Origin: a virus
Reading direction: 5' to 3' (one strand)
DNA length: 64,000 nt
Virus record (IMG/VR): IMGVR_UViG_3300025030_000089
Span: 1-64,000 of that record
In this document: one piece after another, positions 19,834 through 25,910 of the stretch
Layout of the letters: each line of letters opens with the position of its first letter
Position numbering within the stretch: position 1 is the stretch's first letter
Notes under the pieces: generated by a model
The model's database searches: none
What the model was told of the DNA's origin: nothing
What the model saw: only the letters and a program-made list of their open reading frames with translations
Translations under genes and position numbers: made by a program

Positions 19834-20367
19834 TCAATTGAAAACAGGGGCGGGAGAAGATCTGCTCAGTGAGCGGAAACCTTCATCGTCTTTATCAAAG
19901 CCACCCAACCGACGACCGTTAGAATCAGACTCTTGACCAACGACGTTGGACTTAAGACGATCTTCTTCTTCGTTCGGCATGTTGTGGTGATACTCTTCCA
20001 TGATCTCCTGGTAATATTCCTGCGGGATTTTGAAAAGCACCATTTCATTGACAGAAATCAAGCCTTCATGTTCCCCGGATTTTACCCGGTAGTTCTCATA
20101 ACCCGGAAGTTCTTCTGCTTTCACTGGCTCATAACCCATTCGCGTGCGCTTATAAATCGGGTCATATTGGTTCGTGGTCGAAAGCCAAACATAATGCCAT
20201 CCTGGGATGGACGGAGGCGCGGGCAACGCTTCCTGGATGAAGTCACGGAACATCTTGCGACGCTCAGCGGCTCCGGACAGTGCCTCAGTCGCACTTGCGC
20301 GAGACTGATCTTCAACTTTACGAGATTCACGTGAGGAATCTGGGGTACGCTTAATACGTTCGTCCAT
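19834..20367 (-). CDS. Conserved virion-assembly protein (177 aa), unknown
   Basis: ATG 20367 follows TTAAGGAG. The N-terminal 45 residues are Arg/Glu/Ser rich. The centre has LPAPPSIPGWHYVWLSTTNQYDPI and GLISVNEMVLFKIPQEYYQEIMEEYHH, and the tail is polar. This GWH-WLS-Y-I-R layout is familiar from proteins encoded between scaffold and capsid in large podoviruses, but its function is not known to me. Confidence 0.5.
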   Translation of the reverse strand: MDERIKRTPDSSRESRKVEDQSRASATEALSGAAERRKMFRDFIQEALPAPPSIPGWHYVWLSTTNQYDPIYKRTRMGYEPVKAEELPGYENYRVKSGEHEGLISVNEMVLFKIPQEYYQEIMEEYHHNMPNEEEDRLKSNVVGQESDSNGRRLGGFDKDDEGFRSLSRSSPAPVFN

Positions 20368-20368
20368 T

Positions 20369-21358
20369 TCAATTCTCCTTAACTTGGTTCTTGTCAAAAT
20401 CCATATAACGCTTGATCATTTTCTTGCGTTTATCTGGGTCGTCCCACATTCCAGCTTCCTTAATCGCTTTTACCTTTTCAGGTGACAAACGATAACCTTC
20501 AGCTTTCACTGGACCACTTCCTTGACTTGAACCAGAAGTCGGAGGCTTGTTCCTTCGTTGAGTCTCGTTACTGCTCATGTTAGCACCTGAGTTTGAGCCT
20601 GTAAAGCGGTGAGGCAAATATTTTTGCAAGCGATTATCAAGTTCAGTCCAATACTCCGGAGAACGCGGGTCCCAACCTTCTTGGGCCATCTGATTATCAA
20701 CTTGTAAAGTGATCCGACTATCCATATCTTTACCAGTCGGGTCGTACCACGCTTTAGAATCCATCCAAGATTTCGCACCTTGGATGACAACAGGATCAAC
20801 GTTCTGCTGCGGAGGTGCTGCCATTTTCTGGGCAATGCCTGCTTTCAAACGGGTCAGATCTTCTTGACGCTTGCGAGCCGCGTAATACAATTCTTGCGCG
20901 TCTACCTGAGCTTCACCATCCTGATTCTTGGTCGCTTCAACAATCGCTTGCTTTGCAAGATTGATCGCAGAATTGGCATCAGAAAGCGCCTTGTCAATCT
21001 GTTGAATACCAGTGTCAACGTGGCGACGCTCAACAGTATTCTTCCAGGTATTGACTTCTTCCAACTGCCGACGCAGGGAATCAATCTCACGTTTGTAAGA
21101 ATCTTCCTTATTAACACGATTCAGTTTCTTTTGACGACGCTCTTCACGACGTCGCTGACGAATTGCTTCACGCTCAGGATCAGCATCCGGAGTATCGTCA
21201 CCCTCTTCGTCATCGTGCTCTTCGTGTACTTCGTTTTCAACTTCTGCTTTTTCTTCAGGAGGATCGATTACGCCCAATTCCTTGAAGTCGGCAGCAAGTT
21301 GATTCTGGTCCTCTTCTGTAAGAGTACCGATTTCTTCAACAATTACTTCATCAGCCAT
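20369..21358 (-). CDS. Scaffolding-like protein (329 aa)
   Basis: ATG 21358 follows AAGGAAATTCAA. Residues 1-70 are highly acidic with runs of Glu and Asp; residues 70-115 are Arg/Glu/Gln coiled coil (IRQRRREERRQKKLNRV, DSLRRQLEEVNTWKN); the C-terminus is basic. Acidic N-terminus, central coiled coil and basic capsid-binding tail, upstream of the capsid, is the usual design of phage scaffolding proteins. Confidence 0.65.
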   Translation of the reverse strand: MADEVIVEEIGTLTEEDQNQLAADFKELGVIDPPEEKAEVENEVHEEHDDEEGDDTPDADPEREAIRQRRREERRQKKLNRVNKEDSYKREIDSLRRQLEEVNTWKNTVERRHVDTGIQQIDKALSDANSAINLAKQAIVEATKNQDGEAQVDAQELYYAARKRQEDLTRLKAGIAQKMAAPPQQNVDPVVIQGAKSWMDSKAWYDPTGKDMDSRITLQVDNQMAQEGWDPRSPEYWTELDNRLQKYLPHRFTGSNSGANMSSNETQRRNKPPTSGSSQGSGPVKAEGYRLSPEKVKAIKEAGMWDDPDKRKKMIKRYMDFDKNQVKEN

Positions 21359-21375
21359 TTGAATTTCCTTCGAAA

Positions 21376-21777
21376 TCACTTGTTAAGGTATTCCCAGAAT
21401 TGCATCGGATCGCCAGTGATTTTTGCAATCAACTCATGATCGTTCAGCAGCATAAACAGGGCAGGTTCTTCAGGGTCGTTGGGAATCTTTACTTCAAAAC
21501 GATCACCACCATATTTCGGTACGCGGACAAAGTCACCGAGATCTGCCCAAACACCTTCAGGCCAAGGTTCCATCGTATCACGTTTCTTGAATGCAAGCGG
21601 GCCAATTGAAACCACTTTGGCGACTTGCGTATTGTACTTCTCATGTTCACGTGAATCATTGGCAAGAATGATGCCAGAATCAGTCGTCTTTTTAACGCGA
21701 CGCAATTGAACAAGAACTCGTGATCCTAGCGGTTCAATACCGGGATCAACTTCGGGGAACGCCCATTTCATACTCAT
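21376..21777 (-). CDS. GroES-like co-chaperonin (133 aa)
   Basis: The order of motifs matches Cpn10: IEPLGSRVLVQLRRVKKTTDSGIIL, then YNTQVAKVVSIGPLAFK, then DLGDFVRVPKYGGDRFEV and LFMLLNDHELIAKI. The mobile loop carries Thr-Asp-Ser-Gly-Ile-Ile-Leu, the GroEL-binding tripeptide position. It is longer than bacterial GroES (about 95) because of an insert near residues 75-85. It lies just upstream of scaffold and capsid, so, as known for T4 gp31, it likely adapts the host GroEL for capsid folding. AGGAG lies 6 nt before the ATG. Confidence 0.75.
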   Translation of the reverse strand: MSMKWAFPEVDPGIEPLGSRVLVQLRRVKKTTDSGIILANDSREHEKYNTQVAKVVSIGPLAFKKRDTMEPWPEGVWADLGDFVRVPKYGGDRFEVKIPNDPEEPALFMLLNDHELIAKITGDPMQFWEYLNK

Positions 21778-21795
21778 CTACTTCTCCTTCAGAAG

Positions 21796-21975
21796 TCAAC
21801 GGTCAATTTCTCCGTCGTTTTGTAAATCAATTAAAATATCAACCGCCTGACGAAGTCCTTGGTAGACTCCCAATCGACGTTGATACTCTTCCCATGTTGA
21901 AGCAGGTGTTTCGTATGCCTGAGAAGACATGTCGTCAATCTGCTTCCACAATCTTTGCAATTCAGGTGTGTTCAT
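21796..21975 (-). CDS. Small protein (59 aa), unknown
   Basis: Begins MNTPELQRLWKQIDDMSSQ and is mostly helical with a charged C-terminus (ILIDLQNDGEIDR). Its ATG overlaps the upstream stop (ATGA), so it belongs to the same transcript as the chaperonin. No function is recognised. Confidence 0.55.
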   Translation of the reverse strand: MNTPELQRLWKQIDDMSSQAYETPASTWEEYQRRLGVYQGLRQAVDILIDLQNDGEIDR

Positions 21976-22340
21976 GCTACCATCAGAAGAAACTCTTCTT
22001 CATCCTCATCGTTCGTAAGACCTATCTTCTCAATAACCTTATCAATCTTCGCTAACTTCGGTATTTTGAACGTCGGTAGCGGTGAATTGACAAGAGCTTT
22101 GATTGCGAGGTCAAGTATACTCGTTTCTGGAACAAATGTAAACACTGGAGCCAAAACTTGCAGGGGTTTGTGCATAACTTTTTGCTCTACGCCTGCAAAA
22201 CGCTCCACCTTGCGTCGTTTAGCTGCCTTTTTAACGGCTTTTGGCGTTACAGGGGCATCAACAACAGGTCTTTCTGCGTAAGCGCCAATTTTACGCCTTT
22301 TATGATCTTCTTCAATAGATTCAGCATAAAGGTCGTACAT
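21972..22340 (-). CDS. Basic/acidic small protein, possibly 3-prime half of a split gene (122 aa)
   Basis: From ATG 22340 it reads MYDLYAESIEEDHKRRKIG, followed by a Lys/Arg-rich segment (KAVKKAAKRRKVERF) and an acidic tail (TNDEDEEEFLLMVA). The reading frame is open further upstream to 22442, overlapping the gene at 22247-22489. No ribosome-binding site precedes ATG 22340. Adding one base in the ACAAAC tract near 22370 would join the two frames, so this may be the C-terminal half of one gene. Confidence 0.45.
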   Translation of the reverse strand: MYDLYAESIEEDHKRRKIGAYAERPVVDAPVTPKAVKKAAKRRKVERFAGVEQKVMHKPLQVLAPVFTFVPETSILDLAIKALVNSPLPTFKIPKLAKIDKVIEKIGLTNDEDEEEFLLMVA

Positions 22341-22489
22341 CCAAAGGCGTACAACACCTGAATGTTTGTTCCCATATTTTGACAACAGTCTGCAATCTGT
22401 GTCAGTTTGTTGGTATATGAAACGCCTTGCGGATGTGACCATATCGCGTTAGATATCGCACCACGGTCTTCATTAGTCAGACTAACCAT
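22247..22489 (-). CDS. Small protein (80 aa), duplicate of a neighbouring C-terminal domain
   Basis: Residues 1-37 (LTNEDRGAISNAIW, HPQG, LTQIADCCQNMG) match the C-terminal end of the upstream gene (LTPEDIAAIADAVW, HPDA, LDQILACCNG), a local duplication. Downstream of this segment the frame loses resemblance and ends at 22247, which agrees with a frameshift into the frame of the 21972 gene. ATG 22489 lies inside the previous gene's last codons. Confidence 0.4.
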   Translation of the reverse strand: MVSLTNEDRGAISNAIWSHPQGVSYTNKLTQIADCCQNMGTNIQVLYAFGCTTFMLNLLKKIIKGVKLALTQKDLLLMPL

Positions 22490-23011
22490 TGCAGCACGCT
22501 AAGATTTGATCAAGTTGATTGTGAGCAGCGATTGCATCTGGGTGCAACCACACTGCATCGGCAATCGCTGCGATATCTTCAGGAGTAAGAGTTATTGTGC
22601 CTGATTTTGCTGCAATACCAACTATTTCAGAACCGATGCCTGAAAGTGTTCCTAAGAAATCATGAATACTAATATGTGTTGCCGATCCTACCAGCGTTGC
22701 CCCACTACCCTGTAAATCACCGGATGCAGCATGAACACCTGACGGTGCGACGACTGTTGCGGCGCCTGATACCGTTGCGCCCGTACTTGCCAGAATGCCT
22801 GAGCAAGTGTGGATAGTAATATGAGCGGTAGTACCTGCGAGTGTTGCACCTATTCCAGCTAGCGAACCTGATGTTGCGTGAATACCGACATGAGCAGATG
22901 TTCCGGTAATCGTCGCTCCAGAACCGGACAATGTTCCAGAGGAATCATGAGTTGTACCCAACTCAATCCATCACCATTACTGCCAGTATCGGAGACGTGA
23001 TATATCGTCAT
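22482..23011 (-). pseudogene. Repeat-containing fibre-like gene split by a one-base frameshift
   Basis: ATG 23011 (TGATG overlap with the preceding stop) gives MTIYHVSDTGSNGDGLSW, an N-terminus typical of beta-helix proteins, then reaches a stop at 22859. The next frame, open from about 22961 to 22482, encodes five or so copies of an SGxLxGxGATxxGTxxHxxIH unit of about 23 residues and a C-terminal helical part. One extra G in the GGG run near 22960 would restore a single 176-residue protein. Either the assembly misses a base or the gene is broken. Confidence 0.6.
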
Positions 23012-23457
23012 CAAGTAGTCCCAATTGCGGCAGCACGCCCTGGTGCAAGTTTACCAAACTGCTCGAAATAGGTTAGTCCGGCGATCAGCAGAGGATCACC
23101 GGGCGTTACATCTGTTACAGAATCAAGTATCTTCCAGTAGTAAGTAGCCACTCCGTCTGACAGAGCGAACGCCGAACAGGTGGCATATTCCTGCGGCGTG
23201 ATGCGCAACCAGAATTCCTTTTTACTCCACGGTATAACGTAGTTTTTAGCTTCAGCGGCAACGGCGGCACGGACGTCAATCTCCGCACCGAGATTCTGGC
23301 CGCGCAGCGTAAGCACCTGTACTACATCTATCCCGGTCGGCGCGTAATACTGATGATCGTGTTGCTTGCCAGTGTGGTCGGTATGTCGCTCATGCACAAG
23401 CGTCGATCCGTCCGCCTGCGGCGACTGGGCAACGATCTGGCTGGATACAATAGGCAT
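23011..23457 (-). CDS. Conserved phage tail-region protein (148 aa)
   Basis: The start MPIVSSQIVAQSPQADGSTLVHERHTDHTGKQH is a pattern I recall from many phage tail modules encoded before the lysis cassette. It continues with VDVVQVLTLRGQNLGAEIDV-type and WSKKEFWLRITPQEYATCSAF segments. ATG 23457 is preferred over an in-frame alternative 13 codons upstream because it follows the previous stop closely. Function unknown. Confidence 0.55.
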   Translation of the reverse strand: MPIVSSQIVAQSPQADGSTLVHERHTDHTGKQHDHQYYAPTGIDVVQVLTLRGQNLGAEIDVRAAVAAEAKNYVIPWSKKEFWLRITPQEYATCSAFALSDGVATYYWKILDSVTDVTPGDPLLIAGLTYFEQFGKLAPGRAAAIGTT

Positions 23458-23459
23458 AG

Positions 23460-23860
23460 TTACGCTGCCAGTGCTTTGTATGTCAGCGACGAACAACTCA
23501 CCGTATCTCCAGACGTAACAGCAAGACCGCCGGAAGTCACGTTAATATCGCTACCCGACGTAGATACGGCACAATGGATCACTATGGTATCTGCCGAGGT
23601 TTGAAGTGTGGCGAACGCGATCGTTCCACCTGCGGCATTTGTGTCGCTTGTAATCGCGCCCGCTGTTGCTGTGCCGGAGGACGAAGCACCGAATGCAGGG
23701 GTTGCAAAGGTCAATGTAGCGACGGCGGTAGATGGAGTACCGAGCGATGATCCCGTAATGCGGAACACCAATTTGCTTCCCGCACCATCGAGTAGGTCAA
23801 CTACGCCGTTTGTGGCTGCATCCTGTGCTGCCGTGCTGCCGTGCTGTGAGTAAGTGCCAT
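23460..23860 (-). pseudogene. Conserved phage protein disrupted by an 8-bp tandem duplication
   Basis: ATG 23860 opens MALTHSTAA, the start of a widespread phage protein, but the frame stops after 19 codons. A tandem copy of CGGCAGCA near 23828-23843 causes the shift. Removing one copy restores MALTHSTAA-QDAATNG-VVDLLDG and joins the open frame running to 23460 (KLVFRITGS...GGTIAFATLQTSADTIVIHCAVSTSG...LTYKALAA), giving 130 residues. The restored spacing fits the family as I remember it. Without repair only an internal start could yield the C-terminal 104 residues. Confidence 0.65.
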
Positions 23861-23861
23861 G

Positions 23862-24014
23862 TCAGTCTTCCTTTTTCGGTTCAATCAAACCGAGCTGTTC
23901 AACTTGTTCTTGCGTTACTTTCCCCACCATCTGTACGGTCTGGCTTTCGCCAGTCGGTTTAGTAATGGTGATTGTGAATTCGACTTCGCCAACTTTTCCA
24001 CTTAATTCGGACAC
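23862..24014 (-). CDS. Small protein (50 aa), GTG start
   Basis: Reads VSELSGKVGEVEFTITITKPTG and ends VEQLGLIEPKKED. GTG 24014 is preceded by AAGGAG at a suitable distance, and its stop is followed directly by the next ATG. A beta-hairpin plus short helix is likely. It lies in the block just before the lysis genes. No function recognised. Confidence 0.55.
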   Translation of the reverse strand: MSELSGKVGEVEFTITITKPTGESQTVQMVGKVTQEQVEQLGLIEPKKED

Positions 24015-24027
24015 GTTGCGTTACTCC

Positions 24028-24252
24028 TTAAATCCAAGGAAGGTTAGGGTTACGGAGGTGATCGTTAAAATAAGCCCGCTTACAGTGACCTGGATCTATC
24101 TTATTGAGTACCTTGCATAACCACGAACAGAACCAACATCCTTTAGCGATGCGACGATGGCAGCGACCTGAGATGGTTTCAGCGCGACCGCCGAACCATT
24201 TGTCATTGATCCAGATATCGATCCAAACAAGAATTCGCCAGAACCGGTTCAT
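24028..24252 (-). CDS. Conserved small phage protein (74 aa)
   Basis: MNRFWRILVWIDIWINDKWFGGRAETISGRCHRRIAKGCWFCSWLCKVLNKIDPGHCKRAYFND: an N-terminal aromatic helix, RAETISGRC, two cysteine pairs and DPGHC. This layout is frequent in proteobacterial phages beside lysis genes. The ATG overlaps the upstream gene (ATGA). Function unknown, possibly membrane-associated. Confidence 0.6.
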   Translation of the reverse strand: MNRFWRILVWIDIWINDKWFGGRAETISGRCHRRIAKGCWFCSWLCKVLNKIDPGHCKRAYFNDHLRNPNLPWI

Positions 24253-24482
24253 GGTCGTATGATACCTTTTGAACTAGCCCAGAACGCCAATCCGATGACC
24301 AAGATGCCTGCAAGTGTGAGTATCTTTTTGATCACACCTTTTCCAATCTCCTGATACAGAGAGGCAGTCATCTTCGCGATGGCTTTTTCGGCCGCACGTT
24401 CGGCAATGAACTCGACCTGATCTTCACTGAGAATTGTGTTCACGCGGCGCTCCGGTCCATGATATAGCTCGTGTTCACTCAT
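24249..24482 (-). CDS. Small membrane protein of the lysis cassette (77 aa)
   Basis: Starts MSEHELYHGPERRV, then an amphipathic helix (IAERAAEKAIAKMTASLYQEIGKG), and one transmembrane segment near residues 52-70 (ILTLAGILVIGLAFWAS). Coupled by ATGA to the spanin gene upstream and to the 74-residue gene downstream. It may be an accessory holin or anti-holin, inferred from position. Confidence 0.5.
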   Translation of the reverse strand: MSEHELYHGPERRVNTILSEDQVEFIAERAAEKAIAKMTASLYQEIGKGVIKKILTLAGILVIGLAFWASSKGIIRP

Positions 24483-24979
24483 TTCACAGTCTCTTTATGT
24501 TCGTGCCAGTCAATGAGTGCATTGAGTTGGGCAATGCAGGCGTGACATCTGGGGTAGTTGGTGCCGATATTGGCGGCGATAAGAGCGGCTGCAATGGAAG
24601 CGGACGCATCAGTAGGTGTGCCGGAGGTTTTGGGCAGACTGGAGTCGGTCGAGGCGGATTGAACCAGCAGCCCGAGATCAGCAGGACAGTTGCCAGTAAT
24701 GCCGTTGGCATACGCCAGATATTCCGTCTTTGTTTCATCGAGCCTCCGCTGTGTTTTGATCAATTCCGCACTCAGCACGTCGCCGCGTGCGACCTCTGCA
24801 AGATACGTCTGGTGCGCTTCTTCTGCCGCGTGGAGATCAGCCAGTTCATGCTCTGTCTCGCAAGCAACCATACCGCGAGAAAAAATAGCAAAATAGCCGC
24901 TCCAAGCGAGAACGGAGACAACAATAACAGCGCCAAGAACGGCCCAAGAACGCGCTGATAGAAAGGAGAAGAAAGGCAT
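24479..24979 (-). CDS. Rz-like inner-membrane spanin (166 aa)
   Basis: One N-terminal transmembrane segment (residues about 12-33) is followed by a charged, helical periplasmic domain (HELADLHAAEEAHQTYLAEVARGDVLSAELIKTQRRLDETK), the plan of an i-spanin. A complete second gene for a lipoprotein lies inside it in another frame, which is the diagnostic Rz/Rz1 arrangement. The pair would link inner and outer membranes and complete lysis of a Gram-negative host. Confidence 0.75.
   Translation of the reverse strand: MPFFSFLSARSWAVLGAVIVVSVLAWSGYFAIFSRGMVACETEHELADLHAAEEAHQTYLAEVARGDVLSAELIKTQRRLDETKTEYLAYANGITGNCPADLGLLVQSASTDSSLPKTSGTPTDASASIAAALIAANIGTNYPRCHACIAQLNALIDWHEHKETVK
24484..24738 (-). 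CDS. Rz1-like outer-membrane lipoprotein spanin, nested in Rz (84 aa)
   Basis: ATG 24738 encodes MKQRRNIWRMPTALLATVLL with a lipobox Leu-Ile-Ser-Gly-Cys ending at Cys24, followed by a proline-rich mature region (WFNPPRPTPVCPKPP), just as in Rz1 proteins. It lies entirely within the i-spanin gene in a different frame. Expected to be lipidated and anchored in the outer membrane, pairing with the i-spanin. Confidence 0.75.
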   Translation of the reverse strand: MKQRRNIWRMPTALLATVLLISGCWFNPPRPTPVCPKPPAHLLMRPLPLQPLLSPPISAPTTPDVTPALPNSMHSLTGTNIKRL

Positions 24980-24980
24980 G

Positions 24981-25097
24981 TCATTCGCCCTCCTTCCAGA
25001 AGTATAAGGCAGCCGTGATTGCGTAAACAGCGGGGATCGTCAGCGGAGCAACTGCTGGCACCAGAGCAAGCAGGATCGTTGTTTGCATCTCGTCCAT
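24981..25097 (-). CDS. Tiny membrane protein (38 aa)
   Basis: MDEMQTTILLALVPAVAPLT then IPAVYAITAALYFWKEGE: one long hydrophobic helix with charged ends. Its ATG overlaps the stop of the holin candidate (TGATG) and its stop is followed by the spanin ATG, so it is embedded in the lysis operon. It may assist membrane lesion formation. Confidence 0.5.
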   Translation of the reverse strand: MDEMQTTILLALVPAVAPLTIPAVYAITAALYFWKEGE

Positions 25098-25327
25098 CAC
25101 CGGCCTCGCGCTTCAAGTGATTCGCTGGTCTTGGCACGAAGGATGACGATCAGCAGACCAAAGCATATCATGATCTGCCCCACTGCGTCAGGTCCGAACC
25201 ACTCGGTGATGATCTTGTCCTGCGTCTGTAAATAACCGATTACGGCGAGCCAAGTGCCGGTGTGAGCGGTCCACGAGCGTGATAGGCCACGGAGGATACG
25301 TTTACTTGATGCAGAAAGGGAGATCAT
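25097..25327 (-). CDS. Holin candidate (76 aa)
   Basis: ATG 25327 overlaps the stop of the M15 peptidase gene (ATGA). Two hydrophobic segments are visible: residues about 22-36 (WLAVIGYL region) and 46-64 (VGQIMICFGLLIVIL), with a basic N-terminus and a charged C-terminus. Size, topology and position between endolysin and spanin genes fit a class II-like holin. Confidence 0.6.
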   Translation of the reverse strand: MISLSASSKRILRGLSRSWTAHTGTWLAVIGYLQTQDKIITEWFGPDAVGQIMICFGLLIVILRAKTSESLEARGR

Positions 25328-25749
25328 TCTGGAAACTCCGCAAGTTGGAAGTGCATCGGATCTGGGCGATCCCAATCACCGCCCCATTCAAAACCTGCGT
25401 CTGTGAAACATCTGACAAACGCAGGAGTCATATTACCAACTGAACCAAGTGTGTTCCATGAAGCATTAACGTCAATCGCAAGACCCCACGAATGCAGGCT
25501 TGCATTTGATCCACCGCGCATTTGACGAATGTTAAAACATCCGTCCCACGTCTTCAACTGATTGATGACTTTGCGAGTTATTAAATTGACGATAGCTTTG
25601 GCAAGAACAGGTTGGAGTTCACGATTGCAATAAATGCGTCGCGGAATAGCGCCGACTTCCATAACGTCTGGAACGTCCCAAATGATCATTGACGTTTCGT
25701 GTACCGGGGATCCGTAACGTGCCAGACATTGTTTAGAAGTTATTGTCAT
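25324..25749 (-). CDS. M15-family peptidase, endolysin (141 aa)
   Basis: The LAS/M15 motif set is clear: SLHSWGLAIDVN supplies His86 and Asp93, and DPMHFQ supplies His133 as zinc ligands, with GFEWGGDW between them (numbering from ATG 25749). The fold is that of D-Ala-D-Ala carboxypeptidase or L-alanyl-D-glutamate endopeptidase lysins. There is no signal peptide, so release through the holin is expected. It leads the lysis cassette. Confidence 0.85.
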   Translation of the reverse strand: MTITSKQCLARYGSPVHETSMIIWDVPDVMEVGAIPRRIYCNRELQPVLAKAIVNLITRKVINQLKTWDGCFNIRQMRGGSNASLHSWGLAIDVNASWNTLGSVGNMTPAFVRCFTDAGFEWGGDWDRPDPMHFQLAEFPE

Positions 25750-25910
25750 CACTCTTCTATGTCACATTTATAAACAGGACAATTATGCGCGTTTCCAAAC
25801 TCTTTACGATTATAATCGCACGCGACCATTTTACACTCGCGCACCACGTTTAAGCAAGTAGCACATTGACCTTTGATATCGTAAAACGATAACCAACCTA
25901 AGAATGTCAT
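25749..25910 (-). CDS. Cysteine-rich small protein (53 aa)
   Basis: MTFLGWLSFYDIKGQ is followed by six cysteines in CATC, C-x4-C and C-x4-C spacings and ends KCDIEE. The clustered cysteines suggest a metal site. The start overlaps the portal stop (ATGA) and the stop overlaps the peptidase start (TGATG). No function is recognised. Confidence 0.55.
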   Translation of the reverse strand: MTFLGWLSFYDIKGQCATCLNVVRECKMVACDYNRKEFGNAHNCPVYKCDIEE

